Of a stretch of 64,000 nt of DNA, positions 10,208 to 18,862 are shown piece after piece; the first letter of the stretch is position 1, and every line of letters starts with the position of its first letter. Both the position numbers and the translations under genes were made by a program. The stretch comes from Parafrankia discariae (GTDB lineage: Bacteria > Actinomycetota > Actinomycetes > Frankiales > Frankiaceae), in contig NZ_KB891219.1 of NCBI RefSeq assembly GCF_000373365.1, forward strand, positions 166,123-230,122, given 5' to 3'. The notes below the pieces were generated by a model. That model saw only the letters and a list, made by a program, of their open reading frames with translations, did no database searches and was not told the DNA's origin.

Positions 10208-11041
10208 TCAGGGGAGGTCCACTGTCCCCGAGATACAGGTGACGGTGTCGCCACCGACCCACACCGACCCGTCCGGATCGCGGGAGAGGCGGACCCGGCC
10301 CTCCCGCCCGAGCCGCGTCCCCTGGCTGACGACGTACGCGCCGTCCGTTTCGCCGAGGTCGAACAGCCAGGTGGCGAGGGAGGCGTTGAGGCTGCCGGTA
10401 ACCGGATCCTCGACGGTGGGGATCTGGGGGATGAAGGCACGGACCTCGAACGCGGCCGGCCCGCCGGGCGGGTGCGGCCCGACCACCCCGACGGCCAGGT
10501 CGACGGCGCCCGGACGGATCGCGAGCACGGCCGCGGCGGAGCCGAGCAGCACACCGACCCAGCCCGGGCCGTTGTCCACCCACTGCGCGGCGAGGATGTC
10601 CCCCGGATCGACGCGGAGCACCTCGGCGAGGTGCCGCACGAGCTCGGCCCCGGCGGGCTCGTAGCGCAGCAGCGGCGGTCCCGAGAAGGCCAGTCCCGAG
10701 GTGCCGTCACGGCGGATGGCGATCAGCCCCGCGTCGCACTCCTGCACGATCCGGTTGAGGTCGCGCGGTGGGTGGCCGGAGGTGAGCCAGGCGTGGCACG
10801 TCCCCAGGGTGGGATGACCCGCGAACGGCAGCTCCGCTGTCGGCGTGAAGATGCGCACCCGGTAGTCGGCCCCGGGTGTCGTCGGAGCCTGGACGAACGT
10901 CGTCTCGGAAAGGTTCGTCCAGGCGGCGAAACGGCGCATCGCCGCGGTCGTCAGCCCTTCGGCGTCGAGGACGACCGCGACGGGATTACCCAGGCAACGC
11001 ACGGACGTGAAGACATCCACCTGTTGAAAGGCTCGTTGCAT
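10208..11041 (-). CDS. PhzF family isomerase/epimerase
   Basis: The protein has 277 residues. It shows the PhzF signatures: FQQVDVFT start, GNPVAVV, NLSETTF with catalytic Glu46, PFAGHPTLG at 72-80, and in the second half VEDPVTGSLNA. PhzF proteins form two hot-dog-like half-domains; the best-known member isomerises trans-2,3-dihydro-3-hydroxyanthranilate in phenazine synthesis, but most relatives have unknown substrates. No phenazine genes are nearby. The start lies 6 bases after the prephenate dehydratase stop, so the two are almost certainly cotranscribed, and a link to aromatic metabolism is plausible. Confidence 0.88.
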   Translation of the reverse strand: MQRAFQQVDVFTSVRCLGNPVAVVLDAEGLTTAAMRRFAAWTNLSETTFVQAPTTPGADYRVRIFTPTAELPFAGHPTLGTCHAWLTSGHPPRDLNRIVQECDAGLIAIRRDGTSGLAFSGPPLLRYEPAGAELVRHLAEVLRVDPGDILAAQWVDNGPGWVGVLLGSAAAVLAIRPGAVDLAVGVVGPHPPGGPAAFEVRAFIPQIPTVEDPVTGSLNASLATWLFDLGETDGAYVVSQGTRLGREGRVRLSRDPDGSVWVGGDTVTCISGTVDLP

Positions 11042-11047
11042 GACCGG

Positions 11048-11911
11048 TTACGAGCTCAGCCGCAGGGGGTCGAAGCGTTCGCGATACCGACTGGCACGGT
11101 AGACCCCGAGAATGCGGTAGTCGGCGAAGAACCCGAGTTCGGCGAAGGCGCGTTCCACCGCGGGATCCTCCGGGCTGCCCTCGATGTCGGCGAGGAACTG
11201 CGTCGCCACGAACTCACCGCTGATCATGCAGCTTTCGAGCTTCGTCATGTTGATGCCGTTCGTGGCGAAACCGCCGAGCGCCTTGTACAGGGCGGCGGGC
11301 ATGTTGCGCACCTTGAACACGAAGGTGGTCACGATCGGCCCGACACCGGCCGCGGCCCGCAGGCGCTCGTTCGACAGGATGAGGAACCGGGTCGTGTTGT
11401 GATCCTCGTCCTCGAGGTCGGGCCGGAGCACCCGCAGGCCGTACTCCTCGGCTGCCAGCCGCGAGGCGACGGCCGCCTTCGTCACATCACCCCACTCGGC
11501 GACCTCGCGGGCGCTGCCCGCGGTGTCCGCGGCCGGTACGGCGGTGAGGCCGAGCCCGCGGATCGCGTTGCGGCACTGGGCCAGGGCCTGCGGATGGCTG
11601 TGCACGGTCTTCAGATCATCCATGGTCGCCCGCGGGAGCCCGAGGAGCTGATGACGTATGGGCAGGAAGAACTCGCCGATAATGTGTACGGACGAGTTCG
11701 GCAGCAGATGGTGGATGTCGGCGACCCGGCCCGCGGTCGAGTTCTCCACCGGGATCATCGCCAGGCCGACCGCGCCGTCCTCCAGCGCGGTGAAGCACTC
11801 CTCGAAGGTCTGGAAGGGCACCGCCTCGAAGTCGGGGTAGACGTCGCGGCAGGCGATGTGGGAGTTGGCCCCCGGCTCGCCCTGATATGCGATCTTCTGG
11901 CTCCCGGTCAT
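11048..11911 (-). CDS. pheA: Prephenate dehydratase
   Basis: The protein has 287 residues, a monofunctional prephenate dehydratase as in most actinomycetes. It decarboxylates and dehydrates prephenate to phenylpyruvate in phenylalanine synthesis. The catalytic domain (1-180) includes IPVENSTAGRV, VHSHPQAL and the essential TTRF motif (173-176). The C-terminal ACT domain (about 193-275) begins TTFVFKVRN; its ligand-binding ESRP motif appears as LESCM, a changed residue set that may alter phenylalanine feedback. The PhzF-like gene follows after 6 bases. Confidence 0.95.
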   Translation of the reverse strand: MTGSQKIAYQGEPGANSHIACRDVYPDFEAVPFQTFEECFTALEDGAVGLAMIPVENSTAGRVADIHHLLPNSSVHIIGEFFLPIRHQLLGLPRATMDDLKTVHSHPQALAQCRNAIRGLGLTAVPAADTAGSAREVAEWGDVTKAAVASRLAAEEYGLRVLRPDLEDEDHNTTRFLILSNERLRAAAGVGPIVTTFVFKVRNMPAALYKALGGFATNGINMTKLESCMISGEFVATQFLADIEGSPEDPAVERAFAELGFFADYRILGVYRASRYRERFDPLRLSS

Positions 11912-12103
11912 CGCGGGTTCCTGCCTCCGGTCTGTGGTTCCGCTGCAAAGCCGTCGCGCGGGCGGTCCCGCCGGACCCGCCGTGGCTGGCCGGCCGGCTC
12001 ACGGCCTGGAAGTCCGACCGCCGCATCCGACGGTACCGGCCCGCCACCCCGCCGCCCGCCGCCGCCGGGTCTTCTGGTGCCGGTCCGGGTGTCCGGGCGG
12101 GGA

Positions 12104-15100
12104 TCAGGCGGAGTGCGCCTGGGCGAACGCGTCGAGGATCTCCCGGGGGATGCGGCCGCGGTCGCCGACCTCGAATCCGTTCTGGCGGGCCCAGACACGG
12201 ATCCTCCCGGCGTCCCGGCCGGCGGCCCCGTTCCCGCCCCCGCTCGCGGCCGTCGTGGTGGGGGTCGGGGCGCCGCCGGGCTCACCGGCGGCCCCGGGGT
12301 CGGGTGGGACCACCTGCGTGGCCAGTGTCCGGATCTGCTCCGCGTCCCTGGTGGACGTGAGCACGTTCGCCCCCGGCAGGTAGCTGATCGTGATCGGCTC
12401 GTCGTCGTCGTCGTCAGGCGTGGCGTCGTTGTCGTCGACCAGCCCGGGGCTGTCGGCGGGCGGCCGCGCACACACCGCTCGGGCCAGGTCGGTGAGATGC
12501 GCGTGATGCGTCAGCAGAATGATCTGCCAGCGTCCGGCGATCTCGGCCAGCACCCGGAGCGCCGCCTCGGCCCGCGTGTCGTCGAACGTCATCAGGACGT
12601 CGTCGAGCACGACCGGCAGCGTCGGCTCGCCGCGGCCGATCCGCTCCCGCTGGAGCTGGTCGATCGCGGCCAGGCGCAGGGCCAGGAACACCTGGTCGGC
12701 CGTGCCCTCCGAGAGCTCGCCCGGGCCGAGCTCGTCCTCGTCGGCGCGGATGACCCGCAGCGTCCGGGCACCGTCGCCGCGATCGATGGCCCGCAGGGCG
12801 ACGTAGCGGCCCTCGGTGAGCCGTTCGAGCAGGCGTCCCGCGTCCGCGAGCAGCGGGGACGCGTGACGACGCTCATAGGACTCCAGCTCGCGACCGAGCG
12901 TCTCGTACTGAATGCGCGCGATGACGTAGCGCTCCGCTGTCTCCGCCACGAGCGCCAGCGACTCCTGGGCACGGGCGTGCAGCTCGCCGGTCGCCGCGCC
13001 GCTCTCAAGATCGCGCAGATGTCGCTCGACCGTCCCGACGGCCGTCCAGGCCGCTGTCTGAGCGGCCGTGCGGCGCTCGTGCTCGTCGCGGGCGGCGGCG
13101 AGGTCGGCGGCGAGGTCCTCGTCGGTGCTCGCGGCCAACGCGTCGACAGCGGTCTCGAGGTCGTCGTCGGGCGCCGCGGCACGCAGCAGGCCCTCGGTGG
13201 CGGTCATCGCCGCCGTGATCCCGGCGAGGTCCCGGCCACGGTCCGCGGCGCCGGACAGCTCCTCCCCGGGTGCGAGGACGACCTGCGCGCGCAGGTCGTC
13301 CAGGCGGCCAGTGGCGCTGTCCCGAAGCAGCGTCGCGGCGGTGACCCGGGTGTTCAGCGTGGCGACCGCCTGGTCGATCTCCGTGCGACGGGTACGGCTC
13401 TCGATGCTCGCCCGGTGCCGTGCGCTGAGCTGATCGAGCAGATCGGCCAGCTCGCCGGCCTCGTGGGCCTCGTCGGGCGGGCCGGCCTCGTCGGGCGGGC
13501 CGGAGTGCTCGCCACGCGAGCGGCACAGGAGGCCGTGTCGGGCCGCGAGCTCGTGGACCTCCGTGGCGAACGCGCGATGGCGGCCGGCGGCGCGCTCGGC
13601 GTCCCGCGCCGCCCGGTCGGCCTGCTCGTGCAGGGCCGCGGCCCGGGCGAGCACGCCACGCCGTTCGGTCCAGCCCCGCGGGTCGGTGACCGACGCCAGC
13701 CCGGCCGCCCGGACGAGGACGTCCCAGTCGGCCTCGGCGCCGAGCAGCTCCTCCCGCCGCTTGTCCCGTTCGCGTTCGGCCTCCTCGACGGCCCGCCCGA
13801 AGTGGGTGGCGTCGGCCCGGCGGACCTGGGCGAGGTCGTCGTCCGCGAGGACGGTCTGGGCGCAGGTGAGGAGGCTGTCGAGGTCGGCGTCCACCCGGGC
13901 GAGGCCGATCTCGGCGAGTGCCTGGGCGAGCGCGGTCCGCTGGGCGCCGGCCTGCTCACCCAGCCGGGCGATGCGGATCTCGGCGGCGAGCAGCTCCGCG
14001 TGCGCCCGGTGCGCCTCGTCAACGGCCCGCTGGACGTCGTCGGCGTCCGCCCGCGAGGGTACGGCCAGACCCGGCTCGCGCCACTGGCCCTCCCACGCCG
14101 CGCGGGCTCGGTCGGCTTCCTCCGTGGCGGTCGCGGTGGCCGCGAGCGCCACGGAGGCCCGTTCCCGCGCGAGGTCGGCGTCCCGGTGCAGCTGGGCTCG
14201 CCGGGCGGCCAGGTCGGCATGGCGGATGAGCTGATCCGCGACCTCGTCGGCGCGGGCGATTCCGGCGGCGATGACCGGCAGCAGCTCGCGAGCCCGCTGT
14301 GGGGTGAGCCCACCGCCGGCCGGGGCCAGGACCGGGGCCGGGGTCGCCGGCGGCTGGCTGCCGGCCGCGTCGACCAGCAGGTTCCAGAGCTCCTCGCGGG
14401 TCGCGCGGGCCCGGTCCAACGTGGCCTGGTCCGGGAGGTCACGGCCGTCGGCGTCAGCGACCCGGCTCTGCGCGAGCTCGAGGTCCCGGGTGGCGTCGAC
14501 GAGTTCCTCCTCGCGCCGGGCGAGTGCCACCTCCGCGGTGTCGAGCCGGTCGCGCGCCAGCCGGATCTCGTCGCGCCCGGGCATCGCGGGTGGGGGTCCG
14601 TCCGGGTCGCGGGCACCGGCCCGGCGCATCGCCTCCCGGCGGTCGCGGACCGCGCGGGCCACCTCGTCGACGGCTGCCCTGGTCAGCGCGGTCGCCGACC
14701 CGTCGCCGGCTATCGCGGTGAGCACCGCCTTCAACTGGCTGACGGACGCCGGGTCGTGGCCCGGGGACTGGTCGGCGCCGTCGCGGCGCAGGCGGGCGGT
14801 GGCGAGCGCGTCCTCGGCGCGGCGCAGCTCGTCGGTCAACTCCCCGGCGGTCACGGCGAGCGCGTCGAGCTGGGCGGAGATGTCCCGTGGCACGTGCAGG
14901 TCGGCCAGGAGCTCGGCGGCGGTGCGTGGGTCGTCCGGGCCGGCCAGGTCGAGCAGGAGCAGACGGGCGGAGTCCGCGTGGCGTCCGGCCTCACTCTCGA
15001 GCGCGCGGGCCTCGGTACCGTCGCCGAGCCGTGCCACGCGGGACTGCTCCAGGCGGGTGATCATCTCGCCGTCGGCGAGCCCGGACTCGTCGGTCGTCAG

Positions 15101-16033
15101 CGCCTCCCGCGCGGCCCGGCGGTCGAGCAGGTCGGCGGTCAGCCGGTCGAGGTCGGCCTCGGCCGCCGCGGCCTCCCGCACGCTGGCGTCGAACAGCGCC
15201 GTCTGCTCGGCGGTGAGGGCCACGCCCGCGGCGAGCAGCGTGGCGTGGCGTTCCCGGAGCCTGATCAGTTCCCGGGCGTGCGGGGCGGCGCGCGCCCACC
15301 GCTCCAGGCGGGACCGGCGGTCGGCGGCGGCCCGGGTGGCCGCCGCGGCCGTCTGCGCGTCCCGGCGGCGCAGTGCCTGCTCCCGGCGGGCGTCCTCGAC
15401 ATGGGCCGCGCGGGTCATGGCGGACGCCGCCTGCGCGGCCAGCCGCTCGTAGTCCGCCAGCGCGGTGCGGACCTGGACGTTCTTGTTGTTGCGGTGGGCC
15501 TTGTAAAGGGAGTCCATCTCCGCGGCGAGTGTGTCGAGCAGGCCGCGGACCGCCCGCCCACTGCGCGCGGTGAAGACGAGCTCCGCCAGATCGCCGGTGC
15601 CCTCGAAGACGCTCGCGCCGCCCGCCCGCAACTCGGTGTGGGACAGCCCGAACGCCTGCCGCCAGCGCCGGCGGGCGTCGGCCCCGCCGGAACCCCACGG
15701 GGGGAGGAAGACCGCGCCGTCATCCACGGTCTGCAGACCGCTGTTGCGACGCCTCACCTCGACCCTCACCGGCGGCGTCGCCCCGGCCGAAGCGGCCCCG
15801 GCCGAAGGCGCCGCGGGCAGTTCGAGGTCGGCCGTCAGGCTCAGTGCGCCCTGGCCGAACTGGAAACTCCGCCGGGTGCCACGGAAGGTCCAGAGCAGGT
15901 CCGACAGAGCGTCGAGCATCGTCGACTTGCCGGCCTCGTTCGCGCCGACGACCAGTGTCAGCCCACGGCCGAACTCGACCCGGCGGTCCTCGAAGGCACC
16001 GTAACGGTCCAGGCCGAGCGCGCGGACCCGCAT
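12104..16033 (-). CDS. SbcC/YhaN-like SMC-type ATPase fused to an Lsr2-type DNA-binding domain
   Basis: The protein has 1309 residues. Walker A GANEAGKST lies at 30-38. Two long Ala/Arg/Glu/Asp-rich coiled-coil arms fill about 170-1090. The C-lobe has the signature LSEGTADQVFLALR, Walker B VVLDD (about 1141-1145) and the H-loop THH (about 1175-1177), as in Rad50/SbcC/YhaN. Unlike those, an acidic then Gly/Thr/Pro-rich linker (about 1188-1277) leads to a 32-residue end reading IRVWARQNGFEVGDRGRIP and onward. This matches the C-terminal domain of Lsr2, whose RGR tripeptide (here 1292-1294) enters the minor groove of AT-rich DNA. The start codon overlaps the nuclease stop by one base (TGATG). 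The likely role is DNA-end or hairpin processing; targeting to AT-rich DNA is inference. Confidence 0.9.
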   Translation of the reverse strand: MRVRALGLDRYGAFEDRRVEFGRGLTLVVGANEAGKSTMLDALSDLLWTFRGTRRSFQFGQGALSLTADLELPAAPSAGAASAGATPPVRVEVRRRNSGLQTVDDGAVFLPPWGSGGADARRRWRQAFGLSHTELRAGGASVFEGTGDLAELVFTARSGRAVRGLLDTLAAEMDSLYKAHRNNKNVQVRTALADYERLAAQAASAMTRAAHVEDARREQALRRRDAQTAAAATRAAADRRSRLERWARAAPHARELIRLRERHATLLAAGVALTAEQTALFDASVREAAAAEADLDRLTADLLDRRAAREALTTDESGLADGEMITRLEQSRVARLGDGTEARALESEAGRHADSARLLLLDLAGPDDPRTAAELLADLHVPRDISAQLDALAVTAGELTDELRRAEDALATARLRRDGADQSPGHDPASVSQLKAVLTAIAGDGSATALTRAAVDEVARAVRDRREAMRRAGARDPDGPPPAMPGRDEIRLARDRLDTAEVALARREEELVDATRDLELAQSRVADADGRDLPDQATLDRARATREELWNLLVDAAGSQPPATPAPVLAPAGGGLTPQRARELLPVIAAGIARADEVADQLIRHADLAARRAQLHRDADLARERASVALAATATATEEADRARAAWEGQWREPGLAVPSRADADDVQRAVDEAHRAHAELLAAEIRIARLGEQAGAQRTALAQALAEIGLARVDADLDSLLTCAQTVLADDDLAQVRRADATHFGRAVEEAERERDKRREELLGAEADWDVLVRAAGLASVTDPRGWTERRGVLARAAALHEQADRAARDAERAAGRHRAFATEVHELAARHGLLCRSRGEHSGPPDEAGPPDEAHEAGELADLLDQLSARHRASIESRTRRTEIDQAVATLNTRVTAATLLRDSATGRLDDLRAQVVLAPGEELSGAADRGRDLAGITAAMTATEGLLRAAAPDDDLETAVDALAASTDEDLAADLAAARDEHERRTAAQTAAWTAVGTVERHLRDLESGAATGELHARAQESLALVAETAERYVIARIQYETLGRELESYERRHASPLLADAGRLLERLTEGRYVALRAIDRGDGARTLRVIRADEDELGPGELSEGTADQVFLALRLAAIDQLQRERIGRGEPTLPVVLDDVLMTFDDTRAEAALRVLAEIAGRWQIILLTHHAHLTDLARAVCARPPADSPGLVDDNDATPDDDDDEPITISYLPGANVLTSTRDAEQIRTLATQVVPPDPGAAGEPGGAPTPTTTAASGGGNGAAGRDAGRIRVWARQNGFEVGDRGRIPREILDAFAQAHSA

Positions 16034-17340
16034 CAGGTGTCGTCCCCGGAGAGGCGTGCGAGCAGGCCGTCCCCGGCACGCCGGGCCAGGTCGGCGAGCG
16101 TGCGGGGATCGCCCAGGTCGAGCAGGTCGGCTCCGCGCAGCAGCCGCCCGACCTCACGGTCCAGCGGGCCGATCCAGCGCGCGAGGTCCCCCGGGCGGGC
16201 GCCCAGATCGTCGCAGGCCGCGCGTACGGCGGAGAGCAGCTCGGGGTCGACGGCCCCGGCCGGCCGCGGGTCGCTCACCCGATTGACGATCTTCTCCAGG
16301 CAGACCTGCAGGCCGTCGGCGACCGTACGGAGCTCCTCCCGCAACCGTTCGGCGTCGGCGAGACCCGCGGCGGCCCGCGACACGCCGGTGAGCACGGTGC
16401 GGGCGACGACCGGGCGGTCGCCCGCGGAGTCCCGCGCCGTCCGCAGCTCGGTCGTGACCCGGCCCAGGATGTCGTCGAGGGTGTCGGCACCGGTGGCGTC
16501 CACGGTGAGGACGGCCCAGCGGGCCACGTCGCAGGGGACGTGCTCGATCCGGGTGGGGCCGTCCTGGGAGACCTCGACCACGAGCGCGCCCTTCGGCCCG
16601 CTCTCCCGGGGGGTGCGGCCCTGGAGGTTGCCGCTGAACGCCGCGACCTGGTGGCCCCCGGGCCGGTCCCCCCGGGTGGCCGCGCCGCCGGAAGGCACGC
16701 CGTCGGAAAGCACGCCGTCGGGCGGCGGGCCGCCGTGCACGACGCGATGTGAGTGGACGTGGCCGAGAGCGAAGTAGTCGTAGCCCGTGCGGGCCAGGTC
16801 GTCCGCCGAGCATGGAGCGTAGTTGGCATGGCCCTCGGCGCCGTCGGCGGCGGTGTGCAGCAGGCCGACGTTCACCAGCCCGGCCACGGCGTCCGGATAG
16901 CGCTGGACGAGATTGTCGTGGACGGCGGCGGTCGCGTAGCTCTGCCCGTGCACGGCCAGCCCGAGGTCGTCGGCGACGTGCGTGCCCGGCTGGTCGGAGG
17001 CGAACACCCGGACGTTGGGCGGCAGCGTCAACGACCGGGTGATCTCGCTCTCCGCGTCGTGGTTGCCGGAGATCATGTAGACGGGGATGCCGGCGTCGCG
17101 CAGGCGGCCCATCTGCTCGACGAAGAAACGGCCGGTCGCGTAGTCCCGCCAGGTTCCGTCGTAGACGTCCCCGGCGAGCAGGAGCGCGTCGGCGGCCCGG
17201 TCGACGCTGAGATCGACGAGGTTCGCCAGAGCCCGCCGGGTCGCCTGCCGCAGCAGGTGGGCCAGGTCGCCGTCACCCAGCCGGGTCAGCCCTCGCAGCG
17301 GGCTGTCGAGATGGATGTCCGCGGCGTGGACGAGGCGCAT
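16033..17340 (-). CDS. SbcD/Mre11/YhaO-type DNA repair exonuclease
   Basis: The protein has 435 residues from ATG 17340 with GGGGAAG just upstream. It is a calcineurin-like phosphoesterase with the full metal-ligand set: DIHLD (8-12), GDVYD (57-61), GNHD (92-95), HT near 162 and GHVHSH (193-198). The last 200 residues form the capping and ATPase-binding part. Mre11-type enzymes use two manganese ions to cut DNA ends and hairpins and need a Rad50-like partner. That partner is the next gene, joined by a one-base stop/start overlap, so the pair should be made in fixed ratio. The open frame extends upstream of ATG 17340 without domain content. Confidence 0.92.
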   Translation of the reverse strand: MRLVHAADIHLDSPLRGLTRLGDGDLAHLLRQATRRALANLVDLSVDRAADALLLAGDVYDGTWRDYATGRFFVEQMGRLRDAGIPVYMISGNHDAESEITRSLTLPPNVRVFASDQPGTHVADDLGLAVHGQSYATAAVHDNLVQRYPDAVAGLVNVGLLHTAADGAEGHANYAPCSADDLARTGYDYFALGHVHSHRVVHGGPPPDGVLSDGVPSGGAATRGDRPGGHQVAAFSGNLQGRTPRESGPKGALVVEVSQDGPTRIEHVPCDVARWAVLTVDATGADTLDDILGRVTTELRTARDSAGDRPVVARTVLTGVSRAAAGLADAERLREELRTVADGLQVCLEKIVNRVSDPRPAGAVDPELLSAVRAACDDLGARPGDLARWIGPLDREVGRLLRGADLLDLGDPRTLADLARRAGDGLLARLSGDDT

Positions 17341-17609
17341 CTTCCCCCAGGCATCGGGCCGCCACAGGCCGGGGAGGGCGTGTGGTTCCGGGCGGTCGGC
17401 GCGTCCCGCGGGCGGTCGCCGGGAGACGCGGACGGCCCGTCGGAACAAGGGGGCGGGCCGAACGACCAGAACCTAGTACCGCAATCGGACATCTCGAACT
17501 GTCCACGCCGGAGGATCCGATGACCTCGCCAAGTTTCTGGTGTGTTGTCCCTGTTTTTTCGGAGTGTTGTCCTGGTGGGGTGTGGGTCGGAGCCGTGGGT
17601 TCGGGCGGT

Positions 17610-17819
17610 TCAGCGCCCGGACTTGGAGTGGGAGCCGGAGCGCGATCCGCCCCCGGAGCGGCGGGCCCGCGAGCGGGTGCCGACGTCCACCTGCCGGGCC
17701 GGGCCGGCGCCGGCGGCGACGTTCTCCAGGTCGGCGCTGATGCTGCTGTTGATGAGCCCGACCGTCCGGTCGCGGTCGCCGTCGTCGAGACCTTCGAGCA
17801 GGCTGTTTATCAGGGTCAC
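17610..17819 (-). CDS. Small hypothetical protein with strong ribosome site
   Basis: The protein has 69 residues from GTG 17819, preceded at good distance by GGAGGAAC, one of the best ribosome sites in the window. The first half (TLINSLLEGLDDGDRDRTVG) looks helical and acidic; the second half is Ala/Gly-rich and then a Ser/Arg/Gly tail with net positive charge. I do not recognise it. It lies between the nuclease gene and the SDR on the same strand, with about 270 bases of gene-poor sequence on its left. The ribosome site and the amphipathic N-terminus favour a real gene. Confidence 0.5.
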   Translation of the reverse strand: MTLINSLLEGLDDGDRDRTVGLINSSISADLENVAAGAGPARQVDVGTRSRARRSGGGSRSGSHSKSGR

Positions 17820-17895
17820 GGTGTTCCTCCACGCTGCGGGTCGACCTCGGGGTTCACTCGTCTGCTGCCCGGGTCGAGCGTGTTAAAGCGTGCGA

Positions 17896-17915
17896 TCGCC
17901 GCTTTTTCCCGGCGA
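17896..17915 (-). terminator. Hairpin beyond the SDR gene
   Basis: TCGCCG (17896-17901) and CGGCGA (17910-17915) pair across an 8-base loop, 23 bases past the SDR stop in its direction of transcription. It may end the SDR transcript before the small gene at 17819. Confidence 0.3.
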
Positions 17916-17937
17916 CGGGGATTCCTGGTGCCGGCAA

Positions 17938-18726
17938 TCAGGGCGCCGGCGAGAGGCCGCCGTCGAGGTTGATGCCGACGCCGGTCAGGTAGCCGGAGCG
18001 GGGGGAGAGCAGGAAGGCCGCGAGGTCGGCGAAGTCCTGAGCCCGGCCCACCCGTCCGAGGGGGATGCCGGCGCCCCGGCCCAGCTCGGCGTACAGCTCG
18101 TCCACGCCGATGCCGCGCTCGGCGGCCTGGCGGTCCCACTGGCCGCTCTCCAGCAGGCCGATCAGCACCGCGTTCACCCGGATTCCGTCCGGGCCGAGTT
18201 CCTTGGACAGCGCCTTGGTCAGGGCCAGCCCGGCCGCGCGGGAGACCGAGGTGGGGGTCGTCCCGGCGCCGGGGGTCTTCGCGGCGATGGCCAGCGTGTT
18301 GATCACGGACCCGCCCCCCGCCGCGCGCAGGTGCGGCAGCGCCAACCGGGTCAGCCGGACGGTGCTGTGCACCTTGAGCTGCAGGTCGGCGTCCCAGACC
18401 TCGTCGGTGTGCGAGGCGAACGGCCCGGCGGCGCTGCGCCCGGCGTTGTTCACCAGGCCGTCGATCCGCCCCCAGCGGCCGACGGCCTGCTCGACGAACC
18501 GCTCCAGATCGGCCGGGCGGGTGACGTCCGCGGGCACGGGCAGCAGCTCGGCACCGGCCGCGGCGGACGATGCCACCTCGGCGGCGAGGCGGTTGAGGCG
18601 GTCCGCGTCGCGGGCGCAGAACGCGACACGCGCCCCCTCGACGGCGAGAGCGCGCACCAGCGCGGCACCGAGACCGTCCGAGCCGCCGGTGATCAGGACG
18701 ACCTTGCCCGCCAGTTCGAGATCCAC
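17938..18726 (-). CDS. SDR family protein with non-canonical active site
   Basis: The protein has 262 residues from GTG 18726, preceded by GGAGGAG. It has the Rossmann loop TGGSDGLG (13-20), NNAG (93-96), and the C-terminal LTGVGINLDGG expected of classical short-chain dehydrogenases. The catalytic triad is not there. In the usual YxxxK position the sequence is TPTSVSRAAGLALT, which puts Thr159 for Tyr and Arg163 for Lys, and INTLAIAAK replaces the strand that carries the catalytic Ser. The cofactor may still bind. It may be a non-catalytic or differently acting member. It follows a FadR-type regulator by 136 bases on the same strand and may be its target. Confidence 0.85.
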   Translation of the reverse strand: MDLELAGKVVLITGGSDGLGAALVRALAVEGARVAFCARDADRLNRLAAEVASSAAAGAELLPVPADVTRPADLERFVEQAVGRWGRIDGLVNNAGRSAAGPFASHTDEVWDADLQLKVHSTVRLTRLALPHLRAAGGGSVINTLAIAAKTPGAGTTPTSVSRAAGLALTKALSKELGPDGIRVNAVLIGLLESGQWDRQAAERGIGVDELYAELGRGAGIPLGRVGRAQDFADLAAFLLSPRSGYLTGVGINLDGGLSPAP

Positions 18727-18862
18727 GCCGTCTCCTCCGTCGCCCGCGGCCCGTCCAGCCTGGCGCGCGCCTGATCCGCCACTGCCCGCAACCCTATGCG
18801 GCCCCGCGACCGACGTTCCGCGGGCTCCGCGGGCCTCGACGGGGCGTTCCTCGATTTCGTAC

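Noticed and set aside
10094-16777. A 2227-codon open frame on the plus strand
   Set aside because: It is antisense to pheA, the SbcC-like ATPase and the nuclease and exists because stop codons are rare at this GC content. It has no domain, no ribosome site, and an Arg/Gly/Val-rich composition.
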